Assembly (NCBI GenBank): GCA_035762175.1
Contig: DASTPP010000358.1
Span: 1-45,078, forward strand
Direction of reading: 5' to 3'
DNA from: DASTPP01 sp035762175
GTDB taxonomy: Bacteria > Myxococcota_A > Polyangia > Polyangiales > Polyangiaceae
Length of the DNA: 45,078 nt
Made by a program: the position numbers and the translations under genes. Below the pieces are notes generated by a model that was given only the letters and a program-made list of their open reading frames with translations, had not been told where the DNA came from and did no database searches. Below, one piece after another: positions 13,352 through 21,702 of this stretch; the first letter of the stretch is position 1, and every line of letters starts with the position of its first letter.

Positions 13352-15175
13352 GTGACGCCGCAGCACGACGAACTCGCTGCCGCGAAGGCGTGGTGGAACG
13401 CGCAGATCGTCGCGGCTAGGAACGACGTCAACCGCTTCGTCGAGCTCGCCTTCCGCAACGACCAGGACGACCTCGCCCCGCCGTTCGAGCAGCAGTGGTT
13501 CCACCGCGAGTGGCAGTCGCTCTGGCTGCACCGGCCGCTCACGGTCATCCACGGGGCGACGGGCTTCGGCAAGACCGAGCAGATGCTCGGGCACCTGCTC
13601 TGGCGCGCGGGCCGCAAGCCCACCATCCGCGTCGGCATCGTCTGCAAGACGGTCGACAAGGCGACCGAGCGCATGCTCGCGCTCAAGCGCAAGATCGAGC
13701 GCTCGCCCGTCGTGCGCGAGGTGTTCCCCGAGCTCCAGCCGGGCGAGCCCTGGAACTCGGAGAAGCTCCGCCTCGCCGGCGCCGGCACCGACACGACGAC
13801 CAACACGTTCACGCCCCTCGGCGTCGACTCGGACGTGGTCGGCGCGCGGCTCGACCTCATCTTCTTCGACGACGTCACCGACGACGAGAACTCGATGACC
13901 GAGGCGCAGCGCCAGAAGGTCATCACCTGGGCCGACGCGGCGGCGCAGACCCGCCTGACGACGGACGGCCAGCTGCACGTGCTGGCCAACGCGTGGCACC
14001 CGGCCGACATGCCGCACGTCTACGCCAAGCGGCCCGGCGTCGACTCCCGCGCCTACCCGGCCGAGGCGGGCGACGGGCGCCTGCTCTGGCCCGCCTTCCG
14101 CCCGAGGGCCTGGCTCGAGCTGAAGAAGCGGACGATGACGCCGAACGCGTACGCCCGCATGTTCCTCTGCCGGGCCCGCGCCGACGGCGCCCGCACCTTC
14201 CGGAAAGAATGGTTCGAGGCGGCCCGGCGCCGGGGCGCGGGCCGGATGCCGGTGCGCTCGGTGCCGCGCTACGAGCCGGCCCCGAGGACGCTCGCCGAGG
14301 TCGCCTCGGGCGCCTTCTTCGCCCGCCGGCACGCGATGCGCGTCGTCGTCGGCGTCGACCTCGCCACCGGCAAGAAGGAGCGCAAGCGCAAGAGCGACCA
14401 GACGTCGCTCTTCGACCTCGGCGTCTGGCCGAACGGCGACCGCCAGGTGCTCTGGGTCGAGAACGGGCGCTGGCCGGGCACGGTCTCGCTCGGCCGGGTG
14501 CGCGAGCACGAAGCGCGCTACAGCCCCGAGCGGTTCGTCGTCGAAGACAACGGGGCGCAAGAGTTCTTCCTCGACTTCGCCCAGCACTTCCCCGACTGCA
14601 CCCCCCGCGTCGAGGGCTTCACCACGACGGGCGCGAAGTGGGACGAGGCCCTCGGCATCGAGGCCATCGGGGTCGAGCTCCAAGCCGGTCGGTGGATCAT
14701 CCCGGGCCCGGCCGAGGGCGAGAGCGAAGAGGCCTACCTCGCGCGGCTCGGCCCCGAGAGGGAGCCCGGCGAGAGCGACGCCGACTACCTCGCCCGGCGC
14801 GAGGCGCTGAACCCCGAGTACCGCGAGGCCTACGCCAACATCTGCGCCTGGGTGCAGCACCTCGAGGACTTCAGCCGCGGCGTGCACACGCCCGACGACG
14901 TCATGGCCAGCTACTTCGCCCGCGAGGGCGTGATGCGCATGACGGCCGGCGTCTTTCAGTCGCTCGACCTGCGGGGCCGAAGCCCCCACCCCGCGAGCCC
15001 CGAGGCCGAGGCCGAGCGCGAGCGCCACCAGCTCGGCAACGCCGCCAACTTCAACCCGCCCCCCGCGCCGGCCCCCCCGACGACGCCGCTGCCCGCCCTC
15101 GCCATGCTGCCCGCCGGCCTCGCCGGCGCCCCCCGCCCCGACTTCGTGCCAGGCCGCTGGCGCCTCCCACCATGA
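13352..15175 (+). CDS. terL: Terminase large subunit, 607 aa
   Basis: GTG at 13352. The N-terminal ATPase has a Walker A at 68-75 (GATGFGKT) and a Walker B at 168-174 (LIFFDD, with VTDDEN following). The C-terminal RNase H-like nuclease has candidate metal-binding acids at Asp336 (VGVDLATG), Glu398-Asp399 (FVVEDNGAQ) and Asp515-Asp516 (HTPDDVMA). About 90 residues at the end are Pro/Ala-rich and probably flexible. It is the motor and nuclease that cuts and packages phage DNA through the portal encoded at 15682. The length is at the upper end of the usual 450-600 range. The next gene starts in an ATGA overlap. Confidence 0.92.
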   Translation: MTPQHDELAAAKAWWNAQIVAARNDVNRFVELAFRNDQDDLAPPFEQQWFHREWQSLWLHRPLTVIHGATGFGKTEQMLGHLLWRAGRKPTIRVGIVCKTVDKATERMLALKRKIERSPVVREVFPELQPGEPWNSEKLRLAGAGTDTTTNTFTPLGVDSDVVGARLDLIFFDDVTDDENSMTEAQRQKVITWADAAAQTRLTTDGQLHVLANAWHPADMPHVYAKRPGVDSRAYPAEAGDGRLLWPAFRPRAWLELKKRTMTPNAYARMFLCRARADGARTFRKEWFEAARRRGAGRMPVRSVPRYEPAPRTLAEVASGAFFARRHAMRVVVGVDLATGKKERKRKSDQTSLFDLGVWPNGDRQVLWVENGRWPGTVSLGRVREHEARYSPERFVVEDNGAQEFFLDFAQHFPDCTPRVEGFTTTGAKWDEALGIEAIGVELQAGRWIIPGPAEGESEEAYLARLGPEREPGESDADYLARREALNPEYREAYANICAWVQHLEDFSRGVHTPDDVMASYFAREGVMRMTAGVFQSLDLRGRSPHPASPEAEAERERHQLGNAANFNPPPAPAPPTTPLPALAMLPAGLAGAPRPDFVPGRWRLPP

Positions 15176-15672
15176 CCGAAACGCCCCCCTGCCCCGCCCA
15201 CCCCGACAAGTCGACCCCGCCCGGCCTCGGCTGGCCGTGCTCGTCCTGCGAGGTCGAGCGGCGCGACGCGCTCCTCGTCGCGCTCGCCAAAGACCCGCCC
15301 CGCTCGGTCGAGGGCGGCCCCTCGACGCACGCGGGGTTCGACAAGGCGGCCTGCGCGTGCGGCCCGAAGGCCCGCTTCGTCTGGCTCGGCGCGGACATGC
15401 CGGTCGACTGCGCCGAGTGCTCGAGGCCCGCCCCGGGGGCCGTCGTCGCCGCCTTCGTGCTCGATGCTTGGCAGGCCACGTTCGGTGACCGCAAGGCCCT
15501 CGGGGCCTGCCCCCTCTGCAGCGAGACGGGTCTGCTCGCCGACTACGGCACCAACAAGTCGACCTGCCTCGCGTGCGGCGAGCGCTTCGACCGCATGGCG
15601 CTCTACCGCGCACCGCAGGCGAAGGCGCCGGCCGTCATTCGCATGCCGCCGACCGTCGTGACGCTCAAGTAG
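15172..15672 (+). CDS. Multi-zinc-ribbon phage protein, 166 aa
   Basis: ATG at 15172 overlaps the TGA of terL. Cys pairs occur throughout: CPAH near 6 and CSSC near 23 in the N-terminal part, CACG and CAEC at about 59-82, and CPLC...CLACG at about 112-140. This suggests three zinc-binding ribbons. The last two pairs (CPLCSETGLL, TCLACGERFD) look like a classical rubredoxin-type ribbon. It may bind DNA or a packaging protein. No specific family is recognised. Confidence 0.6.
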   Translation: MTETPPCPAHPDKSTPPGLGWPCSSCEVERRDALLVALAKDPPRSVEGGPSTHAGFDKAACACGPKARFVWLGADMPVDCAECSRPAPGAVVAAFVLDAWQATFGDRKALGACPLCSETGLLADYGTNKSTCLACGERFDRMALYRAPQAKAPAVIRMPPTVVTLK

Positions 15673-15681
15673 CCCGCCCCC

Positions 15682-17355
15682 TTGGCCGCAGCCCCCTCGC
15701 TCCGGCTCGCCCCGCCCTCGCCGGGCGACGCGCCCGCGCCGCCCCCCGAGTCGCTCTCGGCCTTCGCGCAGCGCCTCGACGACCTCGAGACGACCGAGCG
15801 CTACGAGCGCCTGTCGACCTGGGCGAAGTACTACGACGGCAAGCAGTACGACGAGCGGCCCTACGACGAGAACGGGTGCGTCCCCGGCAGCTTCGGCCTG
15901 CACGGCGGGCCCGAGGGCTGGGTGCCCTGGGGCCAGCGGCGCATCCGCTCGGTGCACAACCTCGCCCGCGACGTCGCGCGCAGGCTCGCCGAGTGGTCCG
16001 TCGGCGGCACGAGCTGGTGCGAGCTCGCCGTGCCCGGCGACGACGACGCGACCGAGTGGCTCGAGGGCCTCGTCGACGAGTCGCGCTTCTGGTCCGCGTG
16101 CGTCGAGGCCGCCAAGGAAATGAACGGCTGCGGCGGGGCGGTCGTGTCGGCCGCCTGGCGCCGGGGCCGCGTCGCCTGGGAGGTGCACCGGCCGCAGTTC
16201 TGCTGGGTGCTCTCCTGGGCCGACCGGCGCGAGCTCGTGCCCCGCGAGGTGGTCAAGGTCTTCCGCCTTCCCGACCCCTACAAGCCGGCGTCGAACGGCT
16301 ACCGCTACGGGCCCGATGACGGCCCCTTTCTGCTCCGCTACTGGTCGGGCCGCGCGCTCTTGCCGAGCGGCGCGTACGACCCGGCCTCGCCGCCCGGCAT
16401 CGAGGCCTACTTCCGGGCCGAGAAGGACCGGCAGGGCAAATGGCGCCTTTACGCCGAAGGGCCCGCCGTCGCCCACGGTTCCGACCGCTGCCCGGTCTTC
16501 TGGGTGCCCAATACGAAGCCGCGCGAGGAGTGCGGCCCCGACGGCGAGCCCGCCTTCGCCGGCGCCGAGGGCAAGATCGACGAGGTGAACGAGCTGCTGC
16601 AGGCGGCCGGCAACACCTCGAAGCGCAACGCCGACGACACCGTCGTGCTCAAGATGGACCCCGCCCAGGCGCCGGGCCTGCTCAGGAAGGGCGCGCTCGG
16701 GGTCATCGTGAGCCCCGGCGGGGCCGACTACCTCTCGCAGGACGGCTCGAGCGCGAAGGCCATGACCGAACTCGCGGGCGAGGTCGAAGACCGGTTCTAC
16801 CGCCTCTGCGGCGTCGTCAAGGCGAGCCTCAAAGACCTCGCGAGCCAGACCTCGGGCGAGGCGCTGCGGCGCATCTACGCCGAGCAGATCAGCCGCGCCG
16901 GCGACGTGCGCGACGCGATCGAGCGCTGGCTCGTCGCGCCCGGGTGCGCCTGGATGCTCCGCACCTCGCGGGCCTTCGTCGCCGCGGGCGTCCCGGTCGT
17001 GATGCCGCCGGTCGAAGAAGAGGGCGAGGGCGAAGAGACGACGACGCGGCCGCGCCTGCCGGGCTCGGCCGAGGCCGTCGAGGTCACCTGGCCCGACCCC
17101 TTCCCGCCGACGATGGCCGACCTCGAGTCGGCCTCGAAGGCGGCGATGCAGGCGACGAACGCCCGCGCCATGAGCCAGGAGACGGCCGTGCGCGTCCTGG
17201 TCAAGGCCGGCGCGCCCGTCGCGAGCGTCGAGGCGGAACTCGAGCGCATCCGGCAAGACGCCGACGAGAAGGCCGAGCAGGCCGCCAAGGGCCTCGGCCT
17301 CGCGGCCGAGGCGACGGCGCCCTTCAAAGACAAGGCGGGCCCGGTCGATGGGTGA
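15682..17355 (+). CDS. Portal protein, 557 aa
   Basis: TTG at 15682 is the first start after the previous stop; no better start is seen. The sequence shows portal-like features: an N-terminal helical region (RLDDLETTERYERLSTWAKY with YYDGKQY), NLARDVARRLAEW, a beta-rich wing region (about 140-290), an interior helix region (GKIDEVNELLQAAGNTSKRN), then SSAKAMTELAGEVEDRFYRL and SGEALRRIYAEQIS. The last motif, a helix following SGxALR, is typical of SPP1/HK97-type portals. It forms the dodecameric DNA channel between terminase and head. The C-terminus is charged and helical. Position after terL and before the Mu F-like gene supports the call. Confidence 0.85.
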   Translation: MAAAPSLRLAPPSPGDAPAPPPESLSAFAQRLDDLETTERYERLSTWAKYYDGKQYDERPYDENGCVPGSFGLHGGPEGWVPWGQRRIRSVHNLARDVARRLAEWSVGGTSWCELAVPGDDDATEWLEGLVDESRFWSACVEAAKEMNGCGGAVVSAAWRRGRVAWEVHRPQFCWVLSWADRRELVPREVVKVFRLPDPYKPASNGYRYGPDDGPFLLRYWSGRALLPSGAYDPASPPGIEAYFRAEKDRQGKWRLYAEGPAVAHGSDRCPVFWVPNTKPREECGPDGEPAFAGAEGKIDEVNELLQAAGNTSKRNADDTVVLKMDPAQAPGLLRKGALGVIVSPGGADYLSQDGSSAKAMTELAGEVEDRFYRLCGVVKASLKDLASQTSGEALRRIYAEQISRAGDVRDAIERWLVAPGCAWMLRTSRAFVAAGVPVVMPPVEEEGEGEETTTRPRLPGSAEAVEVTWPDPFPPTMADLESASKAAMQATNARAMSQETAVRVLVKAGAPVASVEAELERIRQDADEKAEQAAKGLGLAAEATAPFKDKAGPVDG

Positions 17356-17551
17356 GGTCGTCCGCCTCGACGACCGCCGGGGCCCCTGGCGCAACGTCCT
17401 CGTCGTGTGCGGGGCGTGCGGCCGCCAGGCCGTCTCGACGCAGCAGGGCGCGCGCGACGGCACCTACAAGGGCTTCGGCCTCGAGTGCGGGGGCGCGAAG
17501 GGCTGCGGCGGCATGACCATGGCCGTCCTCGCCGACATCACCATCACGTAA
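17348..17551 (+). CDS. Small Cys-rich protein, 67 aa
   Basis: ATG at 17348 overlaps the end of the portal gene by eight bases. It has CGACGRQAV near residue 21 and GLECGGAKGCGG near 45, which could bind one zinc ion, and a short hydrophobic C-terminal strand (MTMAVLADITIT). No family is recognised. It is the third small protein with paired cysteines in the packaging module. Confidence 0.55.
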   Translation: MGEVVRLDDRRGPWRNVLVVCGACGRQAVSTQQGARDGTYKGFGLECGGAKGCGGMTMAVLADITIT

Positions 17552-17558
17552 CGAGCCC

Positions 17559-20246
17559 TTGTCCGGGCCGGCGCCCCTCACGCCGCCCGCCTCGTTCGAC
17601 AAGCCGACCCCGGCGAGCCGAGCGAAGGCGAAGGCCCAGGCGCTGCTCGACAAGACCCGGGCCGACGCGCTCGCCCTCGCCGGCCCGAAGCGCCTCGTCC
17701 CGGTGCTCGCGCGGGCGCAGCGCCGGCTCGAGTCGCGCCTCGCCGCCGTCGCGGCGTCGGGCGGCGAGCCGCTCACCGAGCTCGCCGTCGCGTCGATGCT
17801 CGTGCAGCTGCGCGAGGCGCTCGCCCAGCTCGCCCCCGAGATGCGGGGCCTGCTCGAGGCGAACGCGAAGACCTGCGCCAAGCTCGGGGCTGCCTCGACC
17901 GTCGAGCTGCTCGCCGCCTTCGAGGGCGCCTCGAAGGGCGCCCTGCGGCCGCTGTCGGTGCCCGAGGCCGTCGCCGCCGAGCGCACCGTGCTCGAGCGGC
18001 ACGCCTCGAGCGTCGAGCGCTACGGCCTGCACGTCGTCGGCACGTTCCGCGACACGATGCAGGAGGCGATGCTCGTCGGCGACACGTTCGCCGAGGCGAC
18101 CGAGCGCCTCCGGGCCGACGGCGGCCTGCTCCTTCGGACCCGGGGGTGGGCCGAGCGCATCGCCCGCACCGAGGGGATGCACGCGCTCAACGCGGGCGCG
18201 CACGCCGAGATGCTCGCCCAGCGCGAGGGCTTCGGCGACCTGAAGAAGAAGCTCATCGAGACCTTCGACGCCCGCACGGCCGAAGACTCGTACCCGGCGC
18301 ACGGGCAGGTGCGCGAGCTCGAGGGGCTCTTCGAGGACGGCGCGGGCCGGCAGTACCTGCACCCGCCCGGCCGGCCCAACGACCGCGGCGTCCAGATCCC
18401 CTGGCGCGACGCGTGGAAGGAGCCAGACCGGCAAGCGCCGACGGCCGAGACTGGGCCGCCCGCCAGCGCGCCCCCCCCCGCCCCGCCCGAAGAGCCGGCC
18501 GCGCCCGCCCCGCTCGCGCCCGCCCCGCTCGCGCCGGCGCCCGCGCCAGCCGCACCCGCCCCGACGCAGGTCGCGGCGGCGCCAGCCCCGGCCCGGAAGC
18601 CCGTCTCGTTCGAGACGTTCCTGCCGCGCTTGCGCAACGCCGTCCGGGCCTCGGGCGGCGAGCCCTCGCCGGAGGTGCGCGACGTCTTGCGCGGCCTCAC
18701 GGCCCGCATGGGCCTGCACGACTTCGACGTCTCGGGGGGCCGCCCGAAGGCGCTCGCGATGTCGCTCTCGGGGCCCGACGAGGCCGACGCCGGGCACGCC
18801 CTGCACGCCTGGGACGGCGAGGTCGTCGTCTCGCCGGGGCTTTGGAAGGCGGCGAAGAAGGCCGCCTCGGCCCTCAAGGACGCGAAGGGCGAGGCCCTCG
18901 GCGCCGCCCTCTCGGCGCTGCCGACCGAGCAGCGCTACGCGCTCGGGGCGCTCCTGCACGAGCAGCTGCACGCGACCTCGCCGGCCGAGAGGTCGTCCTA
19001 CGTCAAGAGCGGCCTGAAGCTCGAAGAGGCCGTCAACGAGACGCTGACGCGCGTCGCGCTGCGGCGGCTCGGCGGCCTCGACAGGAAGGACCGCACGCCC
19101 GGCGTCGCGCTGCCGCTCTTCGACGAGAAGGAGGGCCGCTTCCGCGGGGTGTCGTTCCAGCCGAAGTACGACACGTACATCGAAGACCTCTTCCAGGCCG
19201 CCCACGTCGTGGCGGGCGGCCCGGCGAAGGCGCTGCCCAAGCGGCTCGAGGGGGCGATGGTCGCCCTCCGGTCGGGCGCCTACCGGGGGCTCGCGACGCC
19301 CGAGGCGCACTTCGAGGCGCTCGCCGACGCCCTCGGCCACAAGGGCCGGGGGGCGGAGCTGCAGGCCGAGTTCGAGCGCCTGCAGAAGGAGCGCAAGGCC
19401 CCCAAGGTCGTGCCCTCGCCGAGGGGCCAGGGGCGGGGCCGCCGTGACGAGGCGCCCGGCGCGCCCGAGTCGCCCTACTGGCAGGAGCCGCAAGGGCGCT
19501 ACGTGGCGCCGCCGCTCGGCGGGCGGCGCCTCGCCGGCAGGCCCGTCGACATCGCCTCGCTGCCCGAGGTCGACCTGCACAAGCGCTACCCGCGCGCCGC
19601 CCCGACGGGCGAAGACGACGACGTCCCGCACCCGGGCGGCGAGTCGGAGGCCGACTTCAACCGCCGCATGCTGAAGCAGCTCGAAGGCGCCGGCCCCGAG
19701 GAGAGGAAGGCCGTCAAGAAGTTCACCGGGCCCGACTACACGGCGATACGCCTGGTCGAGACGGCCGACGACGAGGCGCTGCTCTTGAGCCGGCTCGGCA
19801 GCCGCGAGGCCGTCGAGGCGCACAGGAAGAGCTCCGAGCAGATAAGCGGCCTCTTCAAGCAGGCGAGGCCCGAGCCCGGCACCGTCTTCCGCGGGGTCGA
19901 CGGCCTGACCCACGACGACGTCCAGAAGATCCTGACGCAGCGGCCGGGCTTCGGGCTCGGCTTCGGCGGCAAGGGGGCGACGAGCTCGGCGACGTGGGAC
20001 ATCGAGATCGCCGTCGACTTCTTCATGAACGGCGACGAAGACCCGCTCGCCGTCCGGGGCCAGCCCGACACGTACAAGGTGCTGTACGTCATCCACGGCC
20101 GCTCGCAGGTCGGCGTCGCCCCCATCTCGAAGATCTCGATGGAGCGCGAAATGCTCATTTCGAAAGAGGCGCGCTTCCGCGCGGTCTCGGTCGCCAGGCA
20201 CGAGGGCACCGAGCGCGTTTTGATCCTCGAACTCGAGGAGGTATAG
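17559..20246 (+). CDS. Multidomain minor head protein: Mu F-like, HExxH peptidase-like and ADP-ribosyltransferase-like domains, 895 aa
   Basis: TTG at 17559. Residues 1-280 resemble the Mu F / SPP1 gp7 head morphogenesis domain: a helical start, then GLHVVGTFRDTMQEAMLVGD, RIARTEGMHALNAGA and DSYPAHGQV...RPNDRG. A Pro/Ala linker spans about 290-345. The middle domain contains HEQLH at 467-471, an HExxH zinc-peptidase signature, followed by EEAVNETLT that could supply a third ligand. After another linker (about 630-700) the C-terminus reads as an ADP-ribosyltransferase: VFRG with Arg778, GATSSATW (807-813) in the place of the STS motif, and MEREM (861-865) giving Glu862-x-Glu864. Family knowledge: ART domains occur in phage head proteins and may act on host proteins after injection. 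Combining a peptidase-like and an ART-like domain is unusual. The catalytic assignments are inferred from motifs. Confidence 0.8.
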   Translation: MSGPAPLTPPASFDKPTPASRAKAKAQALLDKTRADALALAGPKRLVPVLARAQRRLESRLAAVAASGGEPLTELAVASMLVQLREALAQLAPEMRGLLEANAKTCAKLGAASTVELLAAFEGASKGALRPLSVPEAVAAERTVLERHASSVERYGLHVVGTFRDTMQEAMLVGDTFAEATERLRADGGLLLRTRGWAERIARTEGMHALNAGAHAEMLAQREGFGDLKKKLIETFDARTAEDSYPAHGQVRELEGLFEDGAGRQYLHPPGRPNDRGVQIPWRDAWKEPDRQAPTAETGPPASAPPPAPPEEPAAPAPLAPAPLAPAPAPAAPAPTQVAAAPAPARKPVSFETFLPRLRNAVRASGGEPSPEVRDVLRGLTARMGLHDFDVSGGRPKALAMSLSGPDEADAGHALHAWDGEVVVSPGLWKAAKKAASALKDAKGEALGAALSALPTEQRYALGALLHEQLHATSPAERSSYVKSGLKLEEAVNETLTRVALRRLGGLDRKDRTPGVALPLFDEKEGRFRGVSFQPKYDTYIEDLFQAAHVVAGGPAKALPKRLEGAMVALRSGAYRGLATPEAHFEALADALGHKGRGAELQAEFERLQKERKAPKVVPSPRGQGRGRRDEAPGAPESPYWQEPQGRYVAPPLGGRRLAGRPVDIASLPEVDLHKRYPRAAPTGEDDDVPHPGGESEADFNRRMLKQLEGAGPEERKAVKKFTGPDYTAIRLVETADDEALLLSRLGSREAVEAHRKSSEQISGLFKQARPEPGTVFRGVDGLTHDDVQKILTQRPGFGLGFGGKGATSSATWDIEIAVDFFMNGDEDPLAVRGQPDTYKVLYVIHGRSQVGVAPISKISMEREMLISKEARFRAVSVARHEGTERVLILELEEV

Positions 20247-20253
20247 TCACCTC

Positions 20254-20478
20254 GTGGCCGCCATCGTCCCCGGGACCCGCATGCCCCTGCCGGAGGGCTG
20301 GCCCGAGTTCGGCGACCTCGACGGCGAGCCCGTCCGGCTCGCCGACGTGGAGTCGACGCTGCCCTTCGAGCGGTGGTGTGAGGTGGTGGCCAAAATCGGC
20401 GGCAAGACCGTCCGGCCCTGGCGCTTCGTGTCGTTCAAGGTGGTCGACGACGCCGGCAACGTGGTGGGCGGCGCTTGA
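20254..20478 (+). CDS. Hypothetical protein, 74 aa
   Basis: GTG at 20254, with a strong GAGGAGG site at 20235-20241. The short sequence has two regions, PLPEGWPEFGDLDGEPVRLA and VRPWRFVSFKVVDDAGNVVG, suggesting a small beta-rich fold. No family is recognised. Its stop overlaps the TTG start of the next gene. Confidence 0.6.
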   Translation: MAAIVPGTRMPLPEGWPEFGDLDGEPVRLADVESTLPFERWCEVVAKIGGKTVRPWRFVSFKVVDDAGNVVGGA

Positions 20479-20709
20479 CGGCGGCGCCGGGCGTGATTCT
20501 CTCCTCCCCGGTGGACCTCGACGACCTCGACCGCAACGACCTGCCCGCGACGCTCGCCTATTACGGCGAGCACCGGGCCGCGCTCCGGTCGGACCCCCGC
20601 GACCTCGCCTCGACGGTCGAGCAGCTCCTGATGCTGCACGACGACCCGAGGGCGGCCTCGCGGGCGCTGCGCGAGGCCTTCCCGGCGGACTTCCCCCCGG
20701 CCCGCTTAA
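20475..20709 (+). CDS. Hypothetical protein, about 77 aa, without a clean stop
   Basis: TTG at 20475 overlaps the previous TGA. The coding-quality part reads VILSSPVDLDDLDRNDLPAT, then AYYGEHRAALRSDPRD and LREAFPADFPPA, a mostly helical small protein. At the expected end the in-frame codon is TTA. A TAA at 20707-20709 lies in the +1 frame, so the literal frame stays open to 21158, antisense to the reverse-strand gene. I end the feature at the +1 stop. A one-base error in the nearby C-run, or a real frameshift, would reconcile this. Confidence 0.5.
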
Positions 20710-20713
20710 GCGG
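20702..20713. repeat. 12-bp palindrome CCGCTTAAGCGG at a convergent gene junction
   Basis: The palindrome sits exactly where the + gene from 20475 and the - gene from 21609 should both end. Both frames read CGC-TTA-AGC through it, while TAA is present on both strands in the shifted frames. It could be the base of a small bidirectional terminator, although the stem is short and has no loop. Confidence 0.4.
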
Positions 20714-21609
20714 CCGCCCTTGCCCTTCGGGGCCTGCGCCTCGGCGGCCTTCTTCTCGGCCGCGGCCTGCTGGCGCTCGAGCTCGGCCGGCGAGACGGGC
20801 GGCCCCGCGTTCTGGCCCGAGAGGGCCGCGTGCTTCTCGCGCTCGGCGTCCTGCTCGGCCCGCAGCCGCTCGAGGGCGTCGCCCGAGGGGTCGGTGGGCG
20901 CCGTCGCGGCGTCGGCGGGCGGGGGCGGCGCGGCCGGGTTCTGGGGGGGTTGCTTCGGCAGCCCGACGCCGGCGCCGGGGGGCGCCGGCGGGGGCGCGCC
21001 CTGCCCGACCTGGGGCCCGAGCACCAGCGAGCCATCGGGCGCGTAGACGGGCGAGGTCACCGCCGAGGGTCCTTCGGCCGGGCGCGGCGAGGGGTTCGCG
21101 GCGGCGGCCGGCGCGCCCGGGGCGATGGCCGCGGCGTTCGGCAGGGCGGCCGGGGTGAGCGCCCGGAGGTTGCCGGTGAAGCGCGCGCCCTGCCGGTGGT
21201 AGGCGCCGCCCTTCAGCTCGAACTCGGGCCGCGTGCCCTCGACCCACTCGCGCAGCGACACGAGCGGGCCGTCGCGAAGGACGCGGGCCACCTCCTCCTC
21301 GGCGTAGAGGTAGCGGGGCTCGGGGGCGATGCCCTCGACGACGTGCGTCGGGCGCCACGCGCCGACCGCCTTCGCGAGCTGGCGCACGGGCACGGGCACG
21401 TCGAAGGCGTCGACCCGCGCCTCGCCCTCCGGCCCGGAGGCGAGCCACTCGCCGCCCGGCGGCTCGCTCAGGCGCCAGGCGACGGCCTGGTGCGACATGC
21501 GAGCCGACACGATCGCGGCCTCGACGGAGGCGCGGTCGGGCCCCCGGGCGATGACCGCTTGGGGGCTGCCGTCGGCCTGCTGCACGTAAAACACGGTGGG
21601 TTGGTTCAT
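20706..21609 (-). CDS. Unknown reverse-strand structural-region protein, about 300 aa
   Basis: ATG at 21609 (minus) follows a good GGAACGGAG site. The N-terminal 170 residues look like an ordered domain: MNQPTVFYVQQADGSPQAVI, then SVEAAIVSARMSHQAVAWRL and YLYAEEEVARVLRDGPLVSL. After that comes a Pro/Ala-rich low-complexity region, a charged helix (RLRAEQDAEREKHAAL) and a basic end (APKGKGGR). The literal frame is open to 20155, but coding quality ends at the TTAA palindrome, where TAA (20708-20706) is present in the shifted frame. It is the only minus-strand gene in the head cassette and has its own divergent upstream region. No homolog is recognised. Confidence 0.55.
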
Positions 21610-21702
21610 GGCTCCGTTCCTTTCGGATAGGCCGAAAGCGTAAACGCGGGCGCGCGCCGGCGCCACCCAACATTTTTTCATTTTCGACGAAAGGCCGAGG
21701 GC
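21610..21702. promoter_or_regulatory. Divergent control region between the reverse gene and scaffold
   Basis: This 93-base gap separates two divergent starts. It contains a perfect inverted repeat CTTTCGG / CCGAAAG (21620-21626 and 21632-21638) and a second small one TTTCG-A-CGAAA (21682-21692), joined by an unusually A/T-rich run with six T residues. In a genome this GC-rich, an A/T-rich divergent gap with operator-like palindromes is a reasonable promoter candidate. No clear -35/-10 pair was assigned. Confidence 0.4.

Noticed and set aside
13046..15613. Long minus-strand open frame (855 codons) opposite terL
   Set aside because: It is Arg/Gly-rich low-complexity translation of the complementary strand of a well-supported terminase gene, produced by the lack of A/T-rich stops at this GC content.
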